Assembly (NCBI GenBank): GCA_030524705.1
Contig: JAUNGD010000002.1
Location: 82,366-146,365, forward strand
Direction of reading: 5' to 3'
DNA length: 64,000 bases
DNA from: Lachnospiraceae bacterium
GTDB lineage: Bacteria > Bacillota > Clostridia > Lachnospirales > Lachnospiraceae
Shown: positions 1-8,821 of the stretch, in pieces
Layout of the letters: each line of letters starts with the position of its first letter
Numbering within the stretch: position 1 is the stretch's first letter
Notes under the pieces: generated by a model
What the model saw: only the letters and a program-made list of their open reading frames with translations
Databases searched by the model: none
Told to the model about the DNA's origin: nothing
Position numbers and translations under genes: made by a program

Positions 1-924
1 CTGTTCGCCGAGATCCGCGCTGCCCCACTGCGACAGCCATTGCGGACAGGAGACCCGGCGGCCGTCGCAGTACTGGGTGAGAATCGGCTGGCGCACGTTG
101 GGCCGGGACAGATAATTCAGAAAAACATCCTCGACGGCGTTGTCGATGCTCTCGAAAATATTGCGGCCGTAGATCCATTTCTGGTCGAAGGCGGTGGAGG
201 AGGTAATGGTAAAATTGTACCCCTTGTTTCTGTACCATTCGGTATAGATGCGGTTCATGGTGAAAGACTGTATGGCAAGAATGTTTGCGATCAGCGTTTC
301 ATACGGCCAGGTGGCGTAGATTTCGCTGCTGGCAACATTTTTTATATAATCCTTATAACGGACATAGTAGTTGCCGGCGGAGGTGTCCCCTGGCGTGCCG
401 TTGTGGACAACGACAAATTCGGGAACGACTACCTGATCCAGAACAATTTCCCCACTGATATTGACCGGCTTGATCTCGGCCTCTGCAATTTTGGGCGGAT
501 AATGGCCATATAGGGTATGGTCCGGTATTGTAATGGTATCCGGGAGCTCCCCGGCTTCTGCCGGACGCATTTTAACGCTTTGCAGCGCGAGCTGTGTGCT
601 CAGCACCTCGATGCCGCTGATGACGATGGGCTCATAGCCGGGCGCTGTGACCCGGATGGTGTATTCTGCATACGGCATAATTTCAGAGGGCTGAAGGCTG
701 TACTCCAGCGGCGGGGCATTCAGCTCCAGCACTTCGGTGCTTCCGCTTTGGCCTGTCTGTACTTCTTCCAGTACGTTGTCGGGATCGCCCGTATAAGAAA
801 TATCTACGGTGGCATTATTAATAGGAACGTTTTGCTCTGACAGGGCAGTAATCTGGAGATTTCCCGTATCAATCATCTCATTCTGCGCTGCCCGCACATG
901 GAAATCGGCAGGGTTCTGGTTCAT
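1..924 (-). CDS. SpoIID-like cell-wall/spore protein (C-terminus cut off)
   Basis: The minus strand is open from an ATG at 924 to the window edge: 308 codons with no stop, so the gene continues to the left. An AGGAGC ribosome site lies about 9 bases before the ATG. Residues about 20-150 look like beta-rich repeats with carboxypeptidase-regulatory or surface-protein character (ITALSEQNVPINNATVDI; YTIRVTAPGYEP). Residues about 190-308 resemble the SpoIID/LytB fold of Clostridial spore and peptidoglycan proteins (YKDYIKNVASSEIYATWP, then QPILTQYCDGRRVSCPQWLS). In relatives, as I recall them, this region is followed by peptidoglycan-binding repeats, which would lie outside the window. A sporulation-type promoter may precede it. 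The family call is by recognition; the exact function (cortex or coat assembly, amidase partner) is unknown. Confidence 0.7.
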   Translation of the reverse strand, partial: MNQNPADFHVRAAQNEMIDTGNLQITALSEQNVPINNATVDISYTGDPDNVLEEVQTGQSGSTEVLELNAPPLEYSLQPSEIMPYAEYTIRVTAPGYEPIVISGIEVLSTQLALQSVKMRPAEAGELPDTITIPDHTLYGHYPPKIAEAEIKPVNISGEIVLDQVVVPEFVVVHNGTPGDTSAGNYYVRYKDYIKNVASSEIYATWPYETLIANILAIQSFTMNRIYTEWYRNKGYNFTITSSTAFDQKWIYGRNIFESIDNAVEDVFLNYLSRPNVRQPILTQYCDGRRVSCPQWLSQWGSADLGEQ

Positions 925-955
925 AAAATCGGTGCTCCTATGGTACACTTACTTT

Positions 956-982
956 TATAGTATGCGTCCGGGGAAAAAGCGT
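956..982 (-). promoter_or_regulatory. Possible sigma-K/E type promoter for the SpoIID-like gene
   Basis: On the minus strand AC (982-981), 16 bases, then CATACTATA (964-956) match the Bacillus sigma-K pattern AC-N16-CATANNNTA exactly. The predicted transcript would start about 25 bases before the ATG at 924. The motif is short, so chance occurrence is possible. Confidence 0.35.
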
Positions 983-1009
983 TCCCGGAATTTTATTTCG
1001 AAAAACTAG

Positions 1010-1038
1010 TTGCAATACAATACCGGATGTGGTAGAAT
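1010..1038 (+). promoter_or_regulatory. Sigma-A promoter of carAB
   Basis: TTGCAA (1010-1015), a 17-base spacer and TAGAAT (1033-1038). It sits about 100 bases before the carA start, diverging from the SpoIID-like gene. The untranslated leader shows no recognisable pyrimidine riboswitch or PyrR attenuator. Confidence 0.6.
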
Positions 1039-1137
1039 CGAGACAATTTGAGCATATGGCAGAAAGGACAAAATATGCCTCTTTGTGGTATGCTTTTGTA
1101 CAGGATGTGCAGCAGAAGAAAGGAGTTCGAAGAAAGT

Positions 1138-2211
1138 ATGAAGGCTTTTCTGATACTTGAAGACGGTACAGTGTTTACGGGCACCAGCATCGGTTCGGCC
1201 CGGGAAACAATCAGTGAGATCGTATTTAATACTTCGATGACAGGTTATCTCGAGGTACTGACGGATCCGTCCTATGCCGGGCAGGCAGTTGTGATGACAT
1301 ATCCGTTGATTGGCAATTACGGTATCTGTTATGAGGATATGGAATCCGACAGGCCGTGGCTGGATGCTTTTATTGTTCGCGAATTATCTCGTCTCCCCAG
1401 TAATTTCCGTTCCGAAGACACAATTCAGAATTTTCTGTTGAAATATGATATTCCAGGTATTGCAGGCATTGACACCCGCGCTCTTACCAAAATTCTCCGT
1501 GAAAAAGGAACCATGAATGGTTGCATTACAACAAATGAAAATTATCAGCTGGATGAGATTCTGCCAAAGCTGGCTGCGTATACCACGGGAAAGGTCGTAG
1601 AGAAGGTAAGCTGCAAAGAGAAGTATGTGCTGGAGGGCGACGGCCCCAGGGTGGCGCTGCTGGATCTCGGAGCAAAGCGGAATATCGCAAGAAGCCTGAA
1701 TGAGCGCGGCTGTGAGGTGACGGTTTACCCGGCGCTTACGACGGCGGAGGAGATTCTCTCTGCAAAGCCGGACGGCATTATGCTTTCCAACGGCCCGGGA
1801 GATCCGAAGGAGTGTACCTCCATCATAGAGGAGATCAAAAAGCTGTACGCATCGGAGGTGCCGATTTTTGCCATCTGTCTCGGCCATCAGCTGATGGCGC
1901 TGGCAAACGGCGCCGACACGCATAAGATGAAATACGGGCACCGGGGCGGCAATCATCCGGTAAGAGATCTTGCCACAGGCCGGGTCTATATTTCCTCGCA
2001 GAATCACGGCTACGTAGTGGATACGGAGCATCTGGATCCGAAGATCGCAGTGCCGGCCTTTGAAAATGTCAATGACGGTACGAACGAGGGACTGGCGTAC
2101 ACCGGAAAAAATATTTTTACGGTGCAGTACCATCCCGAGGCCTGCCCGGGCCCGCAGGATTCCGGGTATCTGTTTGACCGGTTTATGAAAATGATGGAGG
2201 TGAATGCGTAA
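1138..2211 (+). CDS. carA: Carbamoyl-phosphate synthase small subunit
   Basis: CarA releases ammonia from glutamine and channels it to CarB for carbamoyl phosphate, the precursor of pyrimidines and arginine. The 357-residue product has the usual length. The N-terminal CPSase domain (residues 1-150) begins AFLILEDGTVFTG. The class I glutamine amidotransferase domain covers about 170-350, with SNGPGDP, the nucleophile Cys near residue 247 in ICLGHQL, and QYHPEACPGP carrying the catalytic His and Glu. The start at 1138 is preferred over an in-frame ATG at 1048 because AAAGGAG precedes it and family alignments begin here. The stop codon overlaps the start of carB by one base (TAATG), so the two are translationally coupled. 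Confidence 0.97.
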   Translation: MKAFLILEDGTVFTGTSIGSARETISEIVFNTSMTGYLEVLTDPSYAGQAVVMTYPLIGNYGICYEDMESDRPWLDAFIVRELSRLPSNFRSEDTIQNFLLKYDIPGIAGIDTRALTKILREKGTMNGCITTNENYQLDEILPKLAAYTTGKVVEKVSCKEKYVLEGDGPRVALLDLGAKRNIARSLNERGCEVTVYPALTTAEEILSAKPDGIMLSNGPGDPKECTSIIEEIKKLYASEVPIFAICLGHQLMALANGADTHKMKYGHRGGNHPVRDLATGRVYISSQNHGYVVDTEHLDPKIAVPAFENVNDGTNEGLAYTGKNIFTVQYHPEACPGPQDSGYLFDRFMKMMEVNA

Positions 2212-5200
2212 TGCCGAAGAATCCTGATATTAAAAAAGTACTTGTCATCGGTTCCGGCCCGATCGTCATCGGACAGGCCGCAGAGTTTGACTATGCAGGC
2301 ACCCAGGCATGCCGTTCTCTGAGAGAAGAAGGCGTTGAGGTCGTGCTGCTGAATTCCAATCCGGCCACCATCATGACGGATAAGGATATTGCCGACAAAG
2401 TATATATTGAGCCTCTGACGGTGGAGGTGGTGGAGCAGCTGATTCTGAAGGAGCAGCCGGACAGCGTGCTGCCGACCCTGGGCGGACAGGCAGGGCTGAA
2501 CCTGGCCATGGAGCTGGAGGAGCGTGGCTTTCTGAAGGAAAACAACGTGCGGCTGATCGGCACCACCTCGGAGACCATCAAGAAAGCCGAGGACCGTCTG
2601 GAGTTTAAGAGTACCATGGAGAAGATCGGCGAGCCGGTGGCTCCCTCGAAGGTGGTGGAGAGCATCGAGGAGGGCGTGGAGTTTACCCAGAGCATCGGCT
2701 ATCCGGTGGTGCTGCGTCCGGCCTATACCCTGGGAGGCAGCGGCGGCGGTATCGCCCACAATTACAATGAGCTTGTGGAGATCCTGGAAAACGGCCTGCG
2801 TCTTTCCCGAGTCGGACAGGTGCTGGTGGAGCGGTGCATTGCAGGCTGGAAGGAAATCGAATACGAGGTCATGCGGGACGGCGCAGGCAATGTAATCACC
2901 GTCTGCAATATGGAAAATATCGACCCGGTGGGCGTACATACCGGCGACAGTATCGTTGTGGCTCCCTCCCAGACCCTGGGGGACAAGGAATACCAGATGC
3001 TGCGTTCCTCTGCTCTGAATATCATCAGTGAGCTGAAGATCACGGGAGGCTGCAACGTGCAGTTCGCCCTGCATCCCACCAGCTTTGAGTACTGCGTCAT
3101 TGAGGTAAATCCCAGGGTCAGCCGTTCCTCTGCGCTGGCCTCCAAGGCTACCGGATATCCGATCGCGAAGGTGGCGGCCAAGATCGCGCTGGGCTATACC
3201 CTGGATGAGATTAAAAATGCAATTACGGGAAAGACGTATGCAAGCTTTGAGCCGATGCTGGATTATTGCGTGGTCAAGATGCCCCGTCTGCCCTTCGACA
3301 AATTTATCAGCGCCAGCAGAAGCCTGACGACGCAGATGAAGGCTACCGGAGAGGTCATGAGTATTTCCGATAGCTTTGAGGGCGGCCTGATGAAGGCGAT
3401 CCGGTCGTTGGAGCAGCATGTGGACTGTCTGCTGTCCTATGATTTCTCCGGCCTGAATGAGGAGGAGCTGCTGCATCGGCTGGGCCAGGTGGATGACCAG
3501 AGGATCTGGGTAATCGCGGAGGCGCTGCGCCGCGGTATCTCTTACGAAACGATTCATAATATTACGCAGATCGATATTTGGTTCATCGACAAGCTGGCAA
3601 TCCTGGTAGAAATGGAAGAGGCCCTGAAGACACAGGAGCTGACCGCAGAGCTTTTGAAGGAAGCGAAGCGCATCGAGTTCCCGGATAATGTGATTGCAAG
3701 GCTTACGGGAAAATGTGAGGACGAGATCAGGGAAATGCGCTATGCGAATGGAATCGTAGCGGCGTACAAGATGGTAGATACGTGTGCGGCGGAGTTTGCA
3801 GCCACGACTCCGTATTATTATTCCGTATTCGGCAGTGAGAACGAGGCGGAGGAGACGGGGGACAGAAAGAAGGTCCTTATTCTCGGCTCCGGTCCGATCC
3901 GTATCGGTCAGGGTATTGAGTTCGACTTCTGCTCCGTACACTGCACCTGGGCCTTTGCAAAGGAAGGCTACGAGACGATTATCATCAACAACAATCCGGA
4001 GACGGTAAGTACGGACTTTGATATTGCAGACAAGCTGTATTTCGAGCCTCTGACGCCGGAGGATGTGGAAAATGTAGTGCGGCTGGAAAAGCCGGACGGC
4101 GCCGTGGTGCAGTTCGGAGGCCAGACGGCCATCAAGCTGACCGAGGCTCTTATGAAGATGGGCGTGCCGATTCTCGGTACCTCTGCCGAAAACGTGGATG
4201 CAGCCGAGGACAGGGAGCTGTTTGACGAGATCCTGGAGCAGTGCAATATTCCGAGACCCGCCGGAGATACGGTATTTACGGCGGAAGAGGCAAAGAAGGT
4301 GGCAAACCGTCTCGGCTATCCGGTGCTGGTGCGCCCGTCCTACGTTCTGGGCGGCCAGGGCATGCAGATCGCGATCAACGATGAGGATGTGGACAGCTAC
4401 ATCGGAATCATCAACCGTATCGCTCAGGAGCACCCGATCCTGGTGGACAAATACCTGGTGGGCAAGGAAATTGAGGTGGACGCCGTATGCGACGGCGAGG
4501 ACGTGCTGATCCCCGGTATCATGGAGCACATCGAGCGGGCGGGGATCCATTCGGGAGACAGTATTTCTGTGTATCCGGCCCAGAGCATTTCACCGAAGAT
4601 CAAACGGGTCATTGAGGATTATACGAGAAAGCTGGCCCGTTCCCTGCATGTGATCGGCCTGATCAATATTCAGTTCATCGTAAGCAATGATGAGGTCTAT
4701 GTGATCGAGGTCAATCCCCGGTCCAGCCGTACCGTGCCCTATATCAGCAAGGTGACGGGTATTCCCATCGTACCTCTTGCGACAAAGGTGATTCTGGGTC
4801 AGAAGATCCGGGAGCTGGGCTACACGCCGGGCCTTCAGCCGGAGGCGGATTATTTCGCCATCAAAATGCCGGTGTTCTCCTTTGAGAAGATCCGCGGCGC
4901 CGATATCAGCCTTGGACCTGAGATGAAGTCCACCGGCGAATGCCTCGGCATTGCCGCCACCTTCGACGAGGCGCTTTACAAGGCCTTCCTGGGCGCAGGC
5001 ATCAATCTGCCGAAGCACAAGAACATGATCATGACGGTGCGGGATTCTGACAAGATCGAAGCGACCGAGATCGCAAAGCGTTTTGAGGCGCTGGGCTACA
5101 ATATTTTTGCCACCAAGGGAACGGCAAGAGCCTTGATGGAGGCTGATATTCAGGTGCGTATGACCCGGAAGCTGGAGCAGGAGTCGCCGAATATCCTGGA

Positions 5201-5417
5201 TCTGATTCTCGGCCACGAGATCGACCTCGTTATCGACACGCCGTCTCAGGGCGTGGGACACGCGCAGGACGGCTTTACGATCCGCCGCAATGCCATCGAG
5301 ACCGGCGTCAACGTGCTGACCTCTTTGGATACGGCAAATGCGCTGATCACGAGTCTGGAAAATAATAACATCAATAAGCTGACGCTGATCAATATTGCAG
5401 ATGTGACGACGCGGTAA
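2211..5417 (+). CDS. carB: Carbamoyl-phosphate synthase large subunit
   Basis: CarB makes carbamoyl phosphate from bicarbonate, ammonia and two ATP. The 1068-residue length is normal. Two homologous ATP-grasp halves are visible: the first starts KVLVIGSGPIVIGQAAEFDYAG, cut here as KVLVIGSGPIVIGQ, and the second repeats this near residue 553 (KVLILGSGPIRIGQ). A C-terminal MGS-like allosteric domain covers about 930-1068, the region that binds UMP or IMP in other enzymes. The gene overlaps carA by one base and is transcribed with it. No convincing intrinsic terminator follows; the next promoter (5515) drives the riboflavin transporter unit. Confidence 0.98.
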   Translation: MPKNPDIKKVLVIGSGPIVIGQAAEFDYAGTQACRSLREEGVEVVLLNSNPATIMTDKDIADKVYIEPLTVEVVEQLILKEQPDSVLPTLGGQAGLNLAMELEERGFLKENNVRLIGTTSETIKKAEDRLEFKSTMEKIGEPVAPSKVVESIEEGVEFTQSIGYPVVLRPAYTLGGSGGGIAHNYNELVEILENGLRLSRVGQVLVERCIAGWKEIEYEVMRDGAGNVITVCNMENIDPVGVHTGDSIVVAPSQTLGDKEYQMLRSSALNIISELKITGGCNVQFALHPTSFEYCVIEVNPRVSRSSALASKATGYPIAKVAAKIALGYTLDEIKNAITGKTYASFEPMLDYCVVKMPRLPFDKFISASRSLTTQMKATGEVMSISDSFEGGLMKAIRSLEQHVDCLLSYDFSGLNEEELLHRLGQVDDQRIWVIAEALRRGISYETIHNITQIDIWFIDKLAILVEMEEALKTQELTAELLKEAKRIEFPDNVIARLTGKCEDEIREMRYANGIVAAYKMVDTCAAEFAATTPYYYSVFGSENEAEETGDRKKVLILGSGPIRIGQGIEFDFCSVHCTWAFAKEGYETIIINNNPETVSTDFDIADKLYFEPLTPEDVENVVRLEKPDGAVVQFGGQTAIKLTEALMKMGVPILGTSAENVDAAEDRELFDEILEQCNIPRPAGDTVFTAEEAKKVANRLGYPVLVRPSYVLGGQGMQIAINDEDVDSYIGIINRIAQEHPILVDKYLVGKEIEVDAVCDGEDVLIPGIMEHIERAGIHSGDSISVYPAQSISPKIKRVIEDYTRKLARSLHVIGLINIQFIVSNDEVYVIEVNPRSSRTVPYISKVTGIPIVPLATKVILGQKIRELGYTPGLQPEADYFAIKMPVFSFEKIRGADISLGPEMKSTGECLGIAATFDEALYKAFLGAGINLPKHKNMIMTVRDSDKIEATEIAKRFEALGYNIFATKGTARALMEADIQVRMTRKLEQESPNILDLILGHEIDLVIDTPSQGVGHAQDGFTIRRNAIETGVNVLTSLDTANALITSLENNNINKLTLINIADVTTR

Positions 5418-5514
5418 TGCCGCCGGGCATATAGCATTCACAGAAGGCGGTCTTCGACATGGCTGGCGTAGACTGTAAGGGCTATAAATATGCTTTGCCC
5501 AGGACTGTTTATCG

Positions 5515-5543
5515 TTGACACGAACAGAAAGTAAATTTATAAT
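5515..5543 (+). promoter_or_regulatory. Consensus sigma-A promoter of the FMN riboswitch-ribU unit
   Basis: TTGACA (5515-5520), 17 bases, TATAAT (5538-5543): a perfect consensus promoter starting transcription just before the riboswitch. Confidence 0.8.
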
Positions 5544-5571
5544 GAATAACAACAACTAAATAAAATGAATG

Positions 5572-5680
5572 TCTTCAAGGCAGGGTGAAATTCCCGATCG
5601 GCGGTGATAGTCCGCGAGCGTGTGAGCGCTGAGCTGGTGTGATTCCAGGACCGACAGTATAGTCTGGATTTAAAGAAGGT
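5572..5680 (+). ncRNA. FMN riboswitch (RFN element)
   Basis: The conserved RFN blocks appear in order: CTTCAAGGCAGGGTGAAATT, then CCCGATCGGCGGT, GTCCGCGAGCG, CTGGTGTGATTCCAG, GACCGACAGTATAGTC and a closing GAAGG. It senses FMN and usually lowers expression of riboflavin synthesis or uptake genes. The downstream gene is a RibU-type transporter, which fits. The 3' side of its closing stem, AAGGTGTAT (5676-5684), is exactly complementary to ATACACCTT (5756-5764) and partly to the 5' arm of the downstream terminator. This suggests a transcription-termination switch. Confidence 0.93.
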
Positions 5681-5770
5681 GTATTGAATTTGTCAGGACT
5701 GTTCCGGCAATAAGCACTTTTTTGTCCAGTGAAGCAATGCTTTGTTGACATTTTGATACACCTTAAAATT

Positions 5771-5814
5771 TTAACACCTGAGGGCAGTTCATTGCTTTTA
5801 GGTGTTAATTTTTT
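5771..5814 (+). terminator. Riboswitch-controlled intrinsic terminator
   Basis: TTAACACCT (5771-5779) pairs perfectly with AGGTGTTAA (5800-5808), followed by six T. It lies between the FMN aptamer and ribU, so it is likely the expression platform. Confidence 0.8.
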
Positions 5815-5824
5815 ACTGTATAAG

Positions 5825-6007
5825 TCCAGTCTCAAAGTAGAGACGGATGGGCTGCTGGCAGACCACCCGGCTATGCTTTTGAGACGACAACAGGTATGAG
5901 GAAGCAGGGCGGTTAGCCCGGATTCTGAATAGCTGTAGGATTGCAGAAGTACGAAGTGCGGAGCAATCCGTGGACTTATATGATTGGTAGTGCCTGCAAA
6001 GCAGGCA
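5825..6007 (+). other. Structured leader of unknown class before ribU
   Basis: Between the riboswitch terminator and ribU there are 210 bases with no plausible gene but several good hairpins. GTCTCAAA (about 5826) pairs with TTTGAGAC (about 5877) and closes a 40-base arm. GGGC-GGTTA-GCCC lies near 5910. GGATTGC/GCAATCC spans about 5937-5969. TGCCTGC-AAA-GCAGGCA spans 5991-6007, ten bases before the ribosome site. I do not recognise this as a known riboswitch. Confidence 0.4.
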
Positions 6008-6031
6008 TGAAAGTTTTAGGAGGTATTCAGA

Positions 6032-6577
6032 ATGAACAACAAAACAAAGAAACTGACGACAGCAGGTATGCTCTGCGCCGCCGCCTATATTGCGACGGCT
6101 GTGGGGCGTATTCCCCTTGTACTCTTTTTGAAGTACGATCCCAAGGATGTCATGATTGCAATCGGCGGATGGATTTTCGGCCCGGGCACTTCGTTTTTTA
6201 TCGCGCTGATCGTTTCCCTGGCAGAAATGTTTACGATTAGTGAAACTGGTATCTGGGGCTTTTTGATGAATGTTATTTCAAGCTGTTCCTTTGCGTGTAC
6301 TTCTGCATTTATTTACAGGAAACGCCGCCGGCCGTCGGGGGCTGTGACTGGACTTTTGTGCGGATGGGGGTGCATGGTCTTGGTAATGATGGTCTGGAAC
6401 TATGTGATTGCGCCGTTTTACATGGGATATCCGAGAGAGGCAGTTGTAAAATTGCTGATCCCGGCATTTTTGCCCTTTAATCTGATAAAAGGAGGATTAA
6501 ACGCGGCAATTACCATGATCCTGTATAAGCCTGTTGCAGCGGCTTTGCGGCGTTTCCATTTGATTAAGGCTGGGTAA
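6032..6577 (+). CDS. ribU: Riboflavin ECF transporter substrate-binding subunit (RibU-like)
   Basis: A 181-residue hydrophobic protein with about five to six membrane segments and the layout of ECF-transporter S components: the start KKLTTAGMLCAAAYIATAVG, then FLKYDPKDVMIAIGGWIFGP and a late FLPFNLIKGGLNAAITMILY. These match RibU, which captures riboflavin and works with the shared EcfA/A'/T energising module (not in this window). The upstream FMN riboswitch is strong independent support for riboflavin as substrate. The ATG at 6032 has AGGAGG seven bases upstream. No terminator was seen after it. Confidence 0.85.
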   Translation: MNNKTKKLTTAGMLCAAAYIATAVGRIPLVLFLKYDPKDVMIAIGGWIFGPGTSFFIALIVSLAEMFTISETGIWGFLMNVISSCSFACTSAFIYRKRRRPSGAVTGLLCGWGCMVLVMMVWNYVIAPFYMGYPREAVVKLLIPAFLPFNLIKGGLNAAITMILYKPVAAALRRFHLIKAG

Positions 6578-6652
6578 ACCTAGCTACAGTTCACATCAAC
6601 CATGGCACAGACCTCCTTCCAATAATTTCACATAAAATTTCCGTAATATCAC

Positions 6653-6681
6653 TTGCGTTTCTTCTTCATTCCATGTAAACT
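6653..6681 (+). promoter_or_regulatory. Probable sigma-A promoter
   Basis: TTGCGT (6653-6658), 17 bases, TAAACT (6676-6681), upstream of the phospholipase-C-like gene. Confidence 0.4.
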
Positions 6682-6744
6682 ATCTATAGAGTGATGGGAT
6701 TTAGTGAACAACAAGATATAGTTTTAAAAAACGGGAGGGACGTA

Positions 6745-7353
6745 ATGCGTAAAAAATCGCATATTTCTCTGGCCATGTATCTGGTCAGGGAATTGAAGCT
6801 GGAGGGACTTGAAAAACACAAAAAAGCATTTTGCTTTGGTTCGATTCTTCCGGATCTGACTCCGAAGATGCTCGCATCACCCCACGAGTTCGAGACCACA
6901 TACAGTGATATACAGGATTTTGTACGATATATTTTTACCGAGGGCATTGACGACGAGTGGAAGGAGCGGGTGCTCTGGCGCAGATTAGGGGTAGTGCTGC
7001 ATTATATGGCGGATTACTTTACCTTCCCCCACAATACGTCCTTTGAGGGGAATCTCAAGGACCATTGTCTGTACGAGAGTGAGATGAAATATTGCCTGCG
7101 GGCCTATGTATGGACGCCGGAGGCAAACCGGATCTTCCGGGAGGCGGGCAGACGCGCCCAGGGAATCACCAGTCTGGAGGCGCTGTTTGCGTATGTGGAG
7201 TCATCGCACCGCAGATATATGAGGGCAGAGCACAGCGTGGAGGATGACTGTCGTCAGATTCTGTCGGTCTGTACTACGGTGTTTTTGGTGCTGGTGGAGA
7301 TGGCCTATGCAGAAAATATGGTGGTGGAGACGCCGGGATACCGCTGTGCGTAG
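6745..7353 (+). CDS. Zinc-dependent phospholipase C family protein
   Basis: A 202-residue protein. Its histidine and aspartate pattern recalls the S1-P1/zinc phospholipase C fold: KSHISLAMY near the N-terminus, GSILPDLTP near residue 33, and LHYMADYFTFPHN near residue 90, which contains the HxxxD metal ligands. There is no signal peptide, so the protein is probably cytoplasmic, as in many Clostridial members of unknown substrate. The start at 6745 is chosen because GGGAGG lies eight bases upstream; an ATG 54 bases earlier has no ribosome site. It follows ribU by about 170 bases with its own promoter. Substrate and role are not known. Confidence 0.7.
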   Translation: MRKKSHISLAMYLVRELKLEGLEKHKKAFCFGSILPDLTPKMLASPHEFETTYSDIQDFVRYIFTEGIDDEWKERVLWRRLGVVLHYMADYFTFPHNTSFEGNLKDHCLYESEMKYCLRAYVWTPEANRIFREAGRRAQGITSLEALFAYVESSHRRYMRAEHSVEDDCRQILSVCTTVFLVLVEMAYAENMVVETPGYRCA

Positions 7354-7387
7354 TAGAAATATAAATCTTAATATTTACAAAAACCGG

Positions 7388-7417
7388 TTGTAGACTATGG
7401 GGGATTTTTGGTATAAT
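7388..7417 (+). promoter_or_regulatory. Sigma-A promoter of the YdjI/G/H-like operon
   Basis: TTGTAG (7388-7393), 18 bases, TATAAT (7412-7417), about 100 bases before the first gene. Confidence 0.55.
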
Positions 7418-7443
7418 CGGTGCAGAAAGCAGAGCAAAACGGG

Positions 7444-7468
7444 CCTGGAAAAGCAAAGCTTTTCCGGG
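7444..7468 (+). other. Hairpin in the 5' leader of the YdjI-like gene
   Basis: CCTGGAAAAGC and GCTTTTCCGGG form an 11-bp stem with an AAA loop, just after the promoter. TCTGTGTTTATTT follows, which is only moderately T-rich. It could be a weak attenuator or an mRNA-stabilising 5' hairpin. Confidence 0.4.
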
Positions 7469-7515
7469 TCTGTGTTTATTTCAGAAGAAATCATTAAAAA
7501 TGTGGAGGTAGCATT

Positions 7516-8772
7516 ATGGGATTGATTAAAGCAGCCCTGGGCGCAGCGGGGGGAACGCTGGCGGACCAGTGGAAGGAGTATTTTTACTGTGACGCAATGG
7601 ATTCGGATATTCTTGTGCAGCGGGGGAGAAAAAAGGTGTCCGGCCGCTCTGCCAATCGAAACGGGGACAGCAACATCATTACGGACGGTTCTGTGATCGC
7701 TGTGGCGGACGGCCAGTGTATGATGATCGTAGAGAATGGAAAAGTAGTGGATGTGTGTGCAGAGCCCGGAGAATACACGTATGACAGTGGGTCGGAGCCC
7801 TCCGTTTTTGGCGGAAGCCTTGGCGAGGGAGTACGGAGAACCTTTGCACAGATCGGGAAAAGATTTACCTTTGGAGGCGAGGCAGCCGGAAACCAGAGAG
7901 TGTACTACTTTAATACAAAGGAGATCATGGGAAATAAATACGGGACTCCGACTCCTGTTCCGTTCCGGGTTCTTGACCGGAACATCGGCCTGGACGTGGA
8001 TATTTCCATCCGCTGCAACGGAGAGTACTCCTACCGGATCGCTGATCCGATTCTTTTCTACACGAACGTGTGCGGAAATGTGTCGGAGATTTACGGACGC
8101 TCGGAGATGGACAGCATGCTCAAAAGTGAGCTGCTGACGGCGCTGCAGCCGGCGTTTGCCAGAATATCCGAGATGGGGATACGGTATAGTGCGCTGCCGG
8201 GACACACGATGGAGCTGTCCGATGTGTTAAACGATGTGTTGTCAAAGAAGTGGAAGGAGCTTCGCGGTATCGTGATCGCTTCCTTTGGGGTGAATTCCGT
8301 GTCGGCCTCAAAGGAGGATGAGGATATGATCAAGCAGATGCAGAAAAGCGCCGTGATGCGAGACCCGTCCATGGCGGCTGCCACACTGGTGGGAGCCCAG
8401 GGGGATGCGATGCGCTCAGCCGCCGCTAACTCAGCCGGAGCCATGACCGGATTTATGGGGATGGGAATGGCCGGAAATCTGGGAGGCATGAATGCCCAGG
8501 AGCTGTTTGCCATGGGGCAGAAGCAGTCCTCAAATGCGGCCGGGCAGTGGAGATGTGCCTGCGGAGCGGTAAACACAGGCAAATTCTGTCAGGAATGCGG
8601 GGCAAGGAAGCCGGAGGAAAATACGTGGAAATGTGCCTGCGGCGCAGTAAATACAGGGAAATTCTGTTCTGAGTGCGGTGCGGCCAGACCGGAGCCGGAG
8701 GGATGGAAATGTGCCTGCGGAGCGGTGAATACAGGAAGATTCTGCTCAGAATGCGGTGCAAAGCGTCCGTGA
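7516..8772 (+). CDS. SPFH-domain protein with three C-terminal zinc ribbons (YdjI-like)
   Basis: A 418-residue protein. Residues about 1-300 look like the SPFH/virion-core family (Bacillus subtilis YdjI type): WKEYFYCDAMDSDILVQRG near the start and a band-7-like core. A Met/Ala/Gly-rich linker follows (about 300-340). Then come three near-identical zinc ribbons of the form CACGAVNTGKFCxECGA, each with four cysteines. In B. subtilis YdjI, YdjG and YdjH form a membrane module that recruits PspA under envelope stress. The next two genes are YdjG- and YdjH-like, so this is probably the same module, but no PspA gene is present here. ATG 7516 has GGAGG upstream. Confidence 0.75.
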   Translation: MGLIKAALGAAGGTLADQWKEYFYCDAMDSDILVQRGRKKVSGRSANRNGDSNIITDGSVIAVADGQCMMIVENGKVVDVCAEPGEYTYDSGSEPSVFGGSLGEGVRRTFAQIGKRFTFGGEAAGNQRVYYFNTKEIMGNKYGTPTPVPFRVLDRNIGLDVDISIRCNGEYSYRIADPILFYTNVCGNVSEIYGRSEMDSMLKSELLTALQPAFARISEMGIRYSALPGHTMELSDVLNDVLSKKWKELRGIVIASFGVNSVSASKEDEDMIKQMQKSAVMRDPSMAAATLVGAQGDAMRSAAANSAGAMTGFMGMGMAGNLGGMNAQELFAMGQKQSSNAAGQWRCACGAVNTGKFCQECGARKPEENTWKCACGAVNTGKFCSECGAARPEPEGWKCACGAVNTGRFCSECGAKRP

Positions 8773-8821
8773 GCACGTTTTTTGGAGAGCCCTTGCGGTA
8801 AAAATGTGATGGAGGCTTGTG

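Noticed and set aside
40-840. Plus-strand open frames in the first kilobase
   Set aside because: They are antisense to a continuous minus-strand frame (924 to 1) that reads as a SpoIID-like protein with a ribosome site; the plus frames have no recognisable product.
2010-4550. An 846-codon minus-strand open frame across carB
   Set aside because: It is a high-GC third-position shadow of carB; no ribosome site, low-complexity His/Leu/Arg composition and no known family.
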